From NCBI GenBank assembly GCA_030430165.1, contig JAUIGL010000017.1, positions 20,151-84,150 of the forward strand: a stretch of DNA of 64,000 nt, read 5' to 3'. Of this stretch, positions 58,587 to 64,000 are shown in pieces. The notes beneath the pieces are model-generated. The model did not search any database. It saw nothing but the letters and a program-made list of their open reading frames with translations, and had not been told where the DNA came from. This DNA comes from a bacterium. GTDB lineage: Bacteria; Desulfobacterota; Binatia; HRBIN30; CADEER01. The position numbers and the translations under genes were made by a program. Position 1 is the first letter of the stretch. Every line of letters begins with the position of its first letter.

Positions 58587-59554
58587 GGAAGCCAGCGGTA
58601 GAGAAACTGCGGTGTCGACGGCGCCAGGCTGTCGCCCATGTTGAGCAGGTTGACCTGCATCGGCGACGGTCCCGCCTGTGAGTACAGTCCGCGAACCGGT
58701 TCGTCGGGTTGCCGGTAGGTGACGACGCTGGCTTCGGTCAGGGCGAGCTTGCGCTTGAGGCGCTCGATGGTCTCGTCGAGATACTCGATGCGGTCGACGA
58801 GCCCGCCGGCAAGGGCCTGCTGGGCGCTGAAGATGCGCCCGTCGCGCATCTGCTGGTCCATTTCGTCGGTGAGGTTCTTGCGGTTCTCGCGCACCAGCTG
58901 AACGAAGCGGTCGTACATGTCGTCGACGACGCTTTGCAACATGGCGCGCTCTTCGCTGCTCATCTCGTCGAGTGGCGAGCCGGCGTCCTTCATCGCACCG
59001 GTGGTGATGGTTTGGTTGCTGACGCCGATCTTCTTCATCAGCCCCGAGACACTGACGCTCTGCAGCAACACGCCGATGCTGCCGACCACCGAGGTTGGGT
59101 GGGCGACGATCTCGTCGGCGGCCAGTGCCGCGTAGTAGGCGCCGGATGCGCCGACGTCGTGAATGTCGGCGACCACCGGAACACGGGACGATTGTCGGAA
59201 ATTACGGATCTCGTTGTAGAGAATGTCGCTGGCGGTGACGCTGCCGCCGGGGCTGTTGATGCGCAGGACCAGGGCGCGCACGCGGTCGTCTTCGGCGGCC
59301 ATGTCGAGCGCGCCTTCGACCTTGGACAGGGTGCTCTCGCGAACCACGATGCCGAAGGCGTTGCCGCTCGGTTGGCTGGTGATTTCGCCGCTGACGTCGA
59401 CCAGCACGATGCGATCGCTGCCGCTGCCGGAGAGAACGTGTTCCTCGAGAGGCTGCTGCGAGCGGGCGAAGGGATTGACGTTGCCGCTGACGAAGACGCA
59501 GCCCGAGCACAGGGTGGCGACGCAGAGAAGGACCGGTGAGAGTTTGGATCGCAT
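58583..59554 (-). CDS. sppA: Signal peptide peptidase SppA, short type
   Basis: ATG 59554 follows GAGAGGTG. The 323-residue protein has a lipobox LCSGC, which is unusual for SppA, then the ClpP-like SppA core. RINSPGGSVTASDILYNEI, DVGASGAYYAALAADEIVAHP (catalytic Ser in GASGAYY), SVVGSIGVLL, and GAMKDAGSPLDEMS (Lys of the Ser/Lys dyad) are all present, as in the single-domain 36K SppA of Bacillus type. It degrades cleaved signal peptides in the membrane. It is coupled to the downstream membrane-protein gene. The frame upstream of 59554 overlaps other sequence and is not used. Confidence 0.9.
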   Translation of the reverse strand: MRSKLSPVLLCVATLCSGCVFVSGNVNPFARSQQPLEEHVLSGSGSDRIVLVDVSGEITSQPSGNAFGIVVRESTLSKVEGALDMAAEDDRVRALVLRINSPGGSVTASDILYNEIRNFRQSSRVPVVADIHDVGASGAYYAALAADEIVAHPTSVVGSIGVLLQSVSVSGLMKKIGVSNQTITTGAMKDAGSPLDEMSSEERAMLQSVVDDMYDRFVQLVRENRKNLTDEMDQQMRDGRIFSAQQALAGGLVDRIEYLDETIERLKRKLALTEASVVTYRQPDEPVRGLYSQAGPSPMQVNLLNMGDSLAPSTPQFLYRWLP

Positions 59555-59679
59555 GAGTTGCACCTCTCGGATGATATAGCGTCGCGCGGCAGGGTCCGCC
59601 ACTGTCGCTGTGCGAATTGGAAGCGAGCTCGCGCCGAACCAGCCCGATTCGTGGAGAAGAGCGGTCGGCGAGTTCGCCG

Positions 59680-60174
59680 TCAGCCGACTCTGGCGTCTTC
59701 TTCGTCGTCGAGATCGGTGTTGGCGATCTCGGTGTCGGTGGCTTCGGTGAGCAGGTCCCAGGCGTTTCGGAACGGTGCGAACTTGCCGGCGTAGGGACGC
59801 CGCGAGTCCGGAAGGTAGAAGGTCTTGCCGCTGATTGCGCTCCACGGGATGACGAAGGCCTGGGACAGGTCGAGGGCCTTGTCGGCCGACAGGGGAACGC
59901 AGGCGAAGAAATCGGCGTACTGCTCGCCGACCTTGCCGCGGTGGTGAAAATTGAAGTTCCAGGCGTGGTAGACGTAGTTGTAGTGGCGTCCGCCGACGTG
60001 GACGCGTCGCTTGGAAGCGCTCGGGAAGGCGACGCGCAGAGCGAGGCGGATCCTGCCTTCGATCAGGAAGTCGAGGCGCGATTGCGGCGGCGCGCCGGCG
60101 TGCCGCAGGCCGAGCTGCTCGAGGTGCGCGGCGACCGCGGCTTTCGGAACTTCATGGATCTCGACTCGATTCAT
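59680..60174 (-). CDS. Hypothetical soluble protein
   Basis: The 164-residue protein is basic at the N terminus (HLEQLGLRHAGAPPQSRLDFLIEGRIRLALRV). A segment rich in aromatic and His residues follows (YNYVYHAWNFNFHHRGKVGEQYADFFACV), then QAFVIPWSAISGKTFYLPDSRRPYAGKFAPFRNAWDLL. The order of a His/aromatic block, D-F-F strand, VIPW and a terminal helix is reminiscent of small PD-(D/E)xK nuclease-like domains, but no clear catalytic triad is visible. I do not name a function. It starts 139 bp from nth upstream. Confidence 0.6.
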   Translation of the reverse strand: MNRVEIHEVPKAAVAAHLEQLGLRHAGAPPQSRLDFLIEGRIRLALRVAFPSASKRRVHVGGRHYNYVYHAWNFNFHHRGKVGEQYADFFACVPLSADKALDLSQAFVIPWSAISGKTFYLPDSRRPYAGKFAPFRNAWDLLTEATDTEIANTDLDDEEDARVG

Positions 60175-60313
60175 CTGGACGCAATCCTCGATGAGTCGGC
60201 TCCACCACCCCTTGTCCAGCCACGCCCCCCGCGATTCATCGCTCGACTAGGCAGTCTGTAGCCCGGTCGCCAACAAATGCCAAGCGGAAACGCAGTTCTT
60301 GCGTCGCCGCGGC

Positions 60314-61006
60314 TCAGCGAACCCAACGCGAACGCTGCGGCTTCTCGCTCGGCGGCGGTGCCTCGGTCTTGTCGGGGAAGGGGCAGAGGTCGGCGATGAC
60401 GCAGCTCGGGCAGTCGGGGCGCCGGGCGTGGCAGACGCGACGCCCGTGGAACTGGAGCAAGTGGCAGAAGCGGATCTGCGATTCGGTGGGAACCTGCTCG
60501 CTCAGATCGGCCTCGATCTTGTCGGGGTCGCGATTGTGGCTGAGGCCGAGTCGCTGCGACAGACGCGAGACGTGCGTGTCGACACCGATGCCCGGTATCC
60601 CCCAGGCGTTGCCGCGCAGTATGTTGGCGGTCTTGCGGCCGACCCCGGGGAGCTTCAGCAGGGCCTCGAGGTCGCGCGGCACCTCACCGCCGTGCTCCTC
60701 GACCAGCCGGCCGCAGCAAGCTTGCAGGGTGCGCGCCTTTTGCCGGTAGAAGCCAGAGGAACGGATGGCCTCTTGGAGGCGCTCGCTGTCGGCGCCGGCG
60801 AAGCTGGCGGGCGACGGGAACTCGGCGAACAGGTCGGGGGTGATCTGGTTGATCTTGGCGTCGGTCGACTGGGCGGCGAGGATGAGCGCGACCAGGAGCT
60901 GAAACGGCGACGCGAAATCGAGCGCCAGTCGCGCGTCGGGATGCGCGGCGTCGAGTCGCTCGATCACCTTGCCGAGCGCGATGTTCTTGCCCCTGGTCGA
61001 TCCCAT
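60314..61006 (-). CDS. nth: Endonuclease III
   Basis: The 230-residue protein has the base-excision repair glycosylase/AP-lyase plan. LILAAQSTDAKINQITPDLFA, SSGFYRQKARTLQACC, the helix-hairpin-helix LPGVGRKTANILRGNAWG with catalytic Lys, GVDTHVSRLSQRLGLS with the catalytic Asp, and the 4Fe-4S ligands in CHARRPDCPSCVIADLC are all intact. It removes oxidised pyrimidines from DNA. It stands alone, with the hypothetical gene following. Confidence 0.95.
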   Translation of the reverse strand: MGSTRGKNIALGKVIERLDAAHPDARLALDFASPFQLLVALILAAQSTDAKINQITPDLFAEFPSPASFAGADSERLQEAIRSSGFYRQKARTLQACCGRLVEEHGGEVPRDLEALLKLPGVGRKTANILRGNAWGIPGIGVDTHVSRLSQRLGLSHNRDPDKIEADLSEQVPTESQIRFCHLLQFHGRRVCHARRPDCPSCVIADLCPFPDKTEAPPPSEKPQRSRWVR

Positions 61007-61135
61007 TTGGCGGCCACCGATAGCAGGCGCCCGCGGGCGGCTCCAACCTGGGTAATCGCCGACAGCAAGGGTACTGGGTCAGTTTGATTCGCAGCTGCGC
61101 TTGATCGTGGATCACGGCCCGAACCTGAATTCCGT

Positions 61136-61265
61136 CCCCCCTTACCAAGGGGGGACTTCAGGGGGGTCAAGCGGAGCACTGTTGGCCCGAGAGCAGAAGC
61201 TCCTGCGTCGCGGCATCGACCTCCCCCTAACCCTCCCCTAACCCCCTCCTTGGTAAGGAGGGGGG
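61136..61265. repeat. CCTTACCAAGG palindromic repeats
   Basis: Two palindrome-rich blocks face each other: CCCCCCTTACCAAGGGGGG followed by ACTTCAGGGGGG (61136-61165), and CTCCCCCTAACCC ... CTCCTTGGTAAGGAGGGGGG (61221-61265). They form a large fold-back structure. This fills much of the 397-bp gene-free stretch 61007-61403 between nth and the divergent prenyltransferase gene. I see no gene in that stretch. Confidence 0.65.
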
Positions 61266-61403
61266 CCGAGGGTGCGTCCTTCGTCACTGTCCGCCAATCA
61301 AGCTGATCCGCGACCGAAAGTAAGGTGATCGCTGACAACTGGCCGTTCGATCTGTATAGTTCAGCGCGGTGGAGCGGTTGTCTTGAACAAGGCCAGTCAC
61401 ACG

Positions 61404-62309
61404 ATGGCGGACGGGGATGCCGGCGGGACGACGGCGACGTTGGCGGATTGGGTACAGCTGATCCGCCCGGCGCAGTGGTCGAAGAACCTGCTGCTCTACG
61501 CCGCGCTGCTGTTCTCCGGGCACTTGTTCGTGGTCTCCGACGCGGTCGCGGTCACCGGGGCGTTCGTGTGTTTCAGCCTGGTCGCGAGCGCCGCCTACGT
61601 GATGAACGACTGGCGCGATTGCGAGCGCGACCGCCAGCATCCCGAGAAGTGCAAGCGGCCGCTACCCGCCGGGCGGATCGCGCGCAGCTCGGCGCTCGCC
61701 GTCGCGGTGGCGCTGCTGGTCGCCGGGCTCGCCGGATCGATCGCCCTCGGTTCCAAGTTTCTGATTCTGACGGCGGGCTACATGGTTCTGCAGGTCGCCT
61801 ACACCTTTTCGCTGAAAGACATGGTGATTCTCGACGTGATGTCGATCGCCACCGGGTTCGTCATCCGCGCGGTCGCCGGCGGAGTGGTGATCGAAGTGCC
61901 GATCTCGCCGTGGCTGATCATTTGCACCTTTCTGCTGGCGTTGTTCCTCGGCTTCTCGAAACGCCGCCACGAAATCGTCTTGCTCGACGACAACGCGATG
62001 GAGCATCGCACGGCGCTGCGCGATTACAGCCCCTACTTCCTCGACCAGATGATTTCGGTGGTGACGGCGTCGACCGTCATCGCCTACGCTTCGTATACGG
62101 CGAGTCCGGAGGTTCACGCCAAGCTCGGAACCGACAAGCTCTACCTGACGATTCCCTTCGTCCTGTTCGGAATCTTTCGCTACCTCTACCTGGTTCACCA
62201 GAAGGAGGAGGGCGGAAATCCGACCCAGCTTCTGCTGAGTGACCGCCCGCTGCAGGCCGGAGTGGCGCTCTGGGTTCTCACTGCCGCGCTCCTGTTGTAT
62301 TGGCATTGA
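61404..62309 (+). CDS. UbiA-family prenyltransferase (DPPR synthase-like)
   Basis: From ATG 61404 the protein has 301 residues (TTG 61383 would add seven) with about eight membrane helices. It carries NDWRDCERDRQHPEK, the NDxxDxxxD...HPxK metal-binding form of UbiA enzymes that act on polyprenyl phosphate and phosphoribosyl pyrophosphate. A second acidic region, YTFSLKDMVILDVMSIATGFVIRAVAGG, follows, along with LALFLGFSKRRHE. This closely resembles decaprenyl-phosphate phosphoribose synthase, first step to lipid-linked arabinose or ribose. A sugar-type cupin and a GDP-sugar reductase-like gene follow, fitting nucleotide- or lipid-sugar synthesis. The end product is unknown. Confidence 0.85.
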   Translation: MADGDAGGTTATLADWVQLIRPAQWSKNLLLYAALLFSGHLFVVSDAVAVTGAFVCFSLVASAAYVMNDWRDCERDRQHPEKCKRPLPAGRIARSSALAVAVALLVAGLAGSIALGSKFLILTAGYMVLQVAYTFSLKDMVILDVMSIATGFVIRAVAGGVVIEVPISPWLIICTFLLALFLGFSKRRHEIVLLDDNAMEHRTALRDYSPYFLDQMISVVTASTVIAYASYTASPEVHAKLGTDKLYLTIPFVLFGIFRYLYLVHQKEEGGNPTQLLLSDRPLQAGVALWVLTAALLLYWH

Positions 62310-62311
62310 GC

Positions 62312-62707
62312 ATGGGAGCGGAAAAAGAGCCACTGCGCGGAATCTTCGAGGGGCGGCGCGTCGACAAGCCGTGGGGGTACGAGCTGATCTGGGGCCACAC
62401 CGACCAGTACGTTGGCAAGATCCTGCACGTCGAGGCGGGCCAGGCGCTGAGCCTGCAGTACCACGAGGTCAAAGACGAGACGATGTATCTGCTGAGCGGC
62501 GAGATTCAGATCGAGCTCGGCGACCACGAGGACGAGTTGGAAAGCTACGATCTGAAGCCCGGGCAGAGTGTTCATCTCACCCCCGGGCGCCGTCATCGTT
62601 TGACTGCGCGAACCACCAGCGACGTGCTCGAGGTGTCGACGCCGGAGCTGGACGACGTCGTGCGGTTGGGCGACAGGTACGGCCGGACTGGAACCAAGGA
62701 ACCTTGA
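62312..62707 (+). CDS. Cupin protein, mannose-6-phosphate isomerase type II-like
   Basis: The 131-residue protein starts 3 bp after the prenyltransferase stop. It has the single-cupin pattern of the C-terminal half of type II phosphomannose isomerases: RRVDKPWGYELIWGHTDQYVGKILHVEAGQALSLQYH, DETMYLLSGEIQIELG, then PGQSVHLTPGRRHRLTA and DVLEVSTPELDDVVRLGDRYGR. The His residues (QYH, VHL, RRH) and Glu can bind a metal. Stand-alone cupins of this type usually isomerise or bind phosphosugars. It is probably part of the same sugar pathway as its neighbours. Confidence 0.82.
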   Translation: MGAEKEPLRGIFEGRRVDKPWGYELIWGHTDQYVGKILHVEAGQALSLQYHEVKDETMYLLSGEIQIELGDHEDELESYDLKPGQSVHLTPGRRHRLTARTTSDVLEVSTPELDDVVRLGDRYGRTGTKEP

Positions 62708-62747
62708 GTGGGATCTGGGATCTGGGATTTGGGATCTCGGGGGGCGG
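62708..62747. repeat. GGGATCTGGG repeat, copy 2
   Basis: GTGGGATCTGGGATCTGGG is followed by ATTTGGGATCTCGGGGGG. It is a relative of 56952-56995. The regular runs of three or more G with short loops could form a G-quadruplex on either DNA or RNA. It fills most of the 76-bp gap between the cupin and epimerase genes. Confidence 0.65.
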
Positions 62748-62783
62748 TTGGTCTTCGCTGAAGCCGGGGGCTATCGGTAGGGG

Positions 62784-63752
62784 ATGGCGGAACGGTTTCT
62801 CATCACCGGGGTGAACGGGTTCGTTGGACGGCACCTGAGCTCGTTGCTGCTGGAGCGCGGGGCCGAGGTTCACGGTACCGCGTTCGCCCCGGAAGACGAT
62901 CCTCTGGCCGGCGCCGGGCTGGACGGCGTCGAGCTGCATTCGGTCGACGTGCGCGATCAGGCGCAGGTCGACGACGTCGTGGCCAAGACGGCGCCGGATG
63001 GGATCTTTCATCTCGCGGGTATCGCCTTCGTTCCGGACGCCCAGGCCAAGCCGACGTTGGCGTTCGAGGTCAACGCACTGGGGACCATCCGTGTCCTCGC
63101 CGCGGTGCGCGGCCACCGGCCGTCGGCGCGCGTCATCGCGATCGGCTCGAGTGAGGTGTACGGCCTGGTCGCCGAATCGGCCCTGCCGATTCGCGAGACC
63201 ACCCCGTTGCATCCGTTGAGCCCGTACGCGGCGAGCAAGGCCGCGGCGGACCTGGCGGCGTACCAGTGGGCGGAAAGCGGCGAGGTCGACGTGGTGCGGG
63301 TGCGTCCGTTCAACCACGTCGGCGCCGGGCAGCGCACGGTCTTCGTTTGTCCCGACTTCGCAACCCAGATCGCGCGCATCGAGCGCGGCGAAATCGAGGC
63401 GCGGATGAACGTTGGCGACCTCGAGGTGGTGCGCGACTTCAGCGACGTTCGCGACGTCGTGCGCGCGTACCTAGCCTTGTACGATAAGGGAGTTCGCGGT
63501 GAGGCCTACAACGTCTGCTCCGGCGTCGGCCGCACCATCCGCCAGATTCTCGACGAGCTGATTGCCCAGAGCGGAGTCGAGGTCGACGTCCAGGTCGACC
63601 CCGACAAGCTGCGCCCGCGCCGCGTCCCGGTGTTCGTCGGCTCGGCCGCCAAGCTGCGCGACCACACGGGCTGGCAGCCTCTGCATGATTGGGAAGAAAC
63701 GTTGTCGGCAGTCCTGGCGGACTGCCGACAACGTTTAGGATCTAGGGACTAG
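62784..63752 (+). CDS. NAD-dependent epimerase/dehydratase (GDP-sugar reductase-like)
   Basis: The 322-residue SDR protein has the Rossmann motif LITGVNGFVGRHLSSLLLERG, DVRDQAQVDDVV, HLAGIAFVPDA, GSSEVYGLVAE, and the catalytic YAASKAAADLAAYQW (Tyr/Lys). VVRVRPFNHVGAGQ, the RPFNHxGxGQ form seen in GDP-4-keto-6-deoxymannose reductases, and DFSDVRDVVRAYLALYDKG follow. This suggests the reductase that gives GDP-rhamnose or a similar deoxysugar. No dehydratase partner is in the window. The last ~15 codons overlap a perfect stem-loop (63698-63735), so the natural C terminus may have been altered. Confidence 0.82.
   Translation: MAERFLITGVNGFVGRHLSSLLLERGAEVHGTAFAPEDDPLAGAGLDGVELHSVDVRDQAQVDDVVAKTAPDGIFHLAGIAFVPDAQAKPTLAFEVNALGTIRVLAAVRGHRPSARVIAIGSSEVYGLVAESALPIRETTPLHPLSPYAASKAAADLAAYQWAESGEVDVVRVRPFNHVGAGQRTVFVCPDFATQIARIERGEIEARMNVGDLEVVRDFSDVRDVVRAYLALYDKGVRGEAYNVCSGVGRTIRQILDELIAQSGVEVDVQVDPDKLRPRRVPVFVGSAAKLRDHTGWQPLHDWEETLSAVLADCRQRLGSRD
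63698..63735 (+). other. Perfect 17-bp stem-loop overlapping a gene end
   Basis: AACGTTGTCGGCAGTCC (63698-63714) and its exact complement (63719-63735) flank a TGGC loop. It lies inside the last codons of the epimerase gene, whose stop is at 63750-63752. It resembles an intrinsic terminator stem but has only a short T run (CGTTTAG). Confidence 0.65.
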
Positions 63753-63760
63753 GGGTTAGG

Positions 63761-63879
63761 GGCTAGGGAATGTAGGGAGCTATTTCGATTCTTGGAGGAT
63801 CTGACCGCGGGAAGCTCCGGCCGACGCCAGACCATGTCGACCTCCAAAATTCTCAAACAGCTCCCTACCTTCCCTAGCC
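63761..63879. repeat. Inverted-repeat element between convergent genes
   Basis: GGCTAGGGAATGTAGGGAGC (63761-63780) and its near complement (63860-63879, CCCTACCTTCCCTAGCC form) continue inwards as TTGGAGG / CCTCCAA, so arms of about 38 bp with several mismatches enclose ~40 bp. It fits a small non-coding hairpin element. The right arm includes the stop codon of the last, partial gene. The preceding TAGGGACTAGGGGTTAGGGGC is a related low-complexity run. Confidence 0.6.
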
Positions 63880-64000
63880 TGAAACTCCCTCTGTTGGCGT
63901 AAGTTCGGGCAGAGGAACGAGCTGATAGCCAAGTTGGTGGGCGGAGGAGATGATCGCCTGGAGGCGTTTGTGGGCGAAGCGCGCTTCGTAGGCGGCAGCG
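63874..64000 (-). CDS. 3' end of an unidentified gene
   Basis: An open minus-strand frame enters from the right edge and ends at the TAG 63876-63874. The visible 41 residues include YEARFAHKRLQAIISSAHQ and LGYQLVPLPELTPTEGVSG. Codon use is like neighbouring genes and the frame has no stop. This is too little to assign a family. The stop lies inside the inverted-repeat element at 63761-63879. Confidence 0.5.
   Translation of the reverse strand, partial: AAAYEARFAHKRLQAIISSAHQLGYQLVPLPELTPTEGVSG

Overview
This is a GC-rich Gram-negative chromosomal segment with genes packed on both strands. Many proteins carry Sec or lipoprotein signals, there are several outer-membrane porins, an RND tripartite pump and an HpnM/HpnN hopanoid-transport pair. 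Short EF-hand (dockerin-like) repeats and Thr-Pro linkers also occur. This suggests an environmental bacterium of the broad 'Deltaproteobacteria' type (Binatota/Desulfobacterota/Myxococcota-like, probably a metagenome-assembled genome). The lineage is inferred from style; no marker gene in the window settles it.

Layout. 1-8.5 kb: the end of a metallo-beta-lactamase-fold hydrolase, an exported alpha/beta hydrolase, hpnM-hpnN, a sulfotransferase and a small membrane protein. 8.6-13.1 kb: a GH65 disaccharide phosphorylase coupled to beta-phosphoglucomutase, opposite a phosphofructokinase; together they feed phosphorolysed sugar into glycolysis. 13.4-23.7 kb: an exported amidohydrolase, exported glutaminase, two porins, an exported methyltransferase-like protein, an aspartase with a signal peptide, a periplasmic asparaginase and a Dcu-type C4-dicarboxylate carrier. 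This reads as a periplasmic route Gln/Asn -> Asp -> fumarate. 23.8-30.5 kb: an RND efflux operon and a PPK2 polyphosphate kinase. 30.6-42.9 kb: a SpoIIAA-like protein, a DUF2950/DUF3300 pair, a large wHTH-ATPase-TPR regulator, a CNNM/CBS protein, a frameshifted porin, a MASE1 HWE-type histidine kinase, a 160-bp MITE-like element and two small genes.

43.0-49.4 kb is an accessory island beside tRNA-Leu(CAA). A HTH protein and a primase-helicase lead rightwards. A lower-GC leftward operon of four genes follows: a helical protein, a HELLH metallopeptidase-like protein, a dCTP-deaminase-like protein and a small hydrophobic protein. It is driven by a promoter overlapped by two dyads. No integrase is visible. 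This is the best candidate for an undescribed (possibly anti-phage) module.

49.4-55.7 kb: secreted and lipoprotein genes, including three copies of a Cys-containing domain that I cannot assign to a known family, two of them joined by a roughly 160-residue Thr-Pro linker, among several inverted repeats. 55.8-64 kb: ApbC/Mrp, a polytopic membrane protein, SppA, a hypothetical, endonuclease III, then a UbiA-type prenyltransferase, a sugar-type cupin and a GDP-sugar reductase-like SDR protein, ending in a gene cut by the window edge. All functions are read from sequence motifs and general family knowledge; no database search was run.
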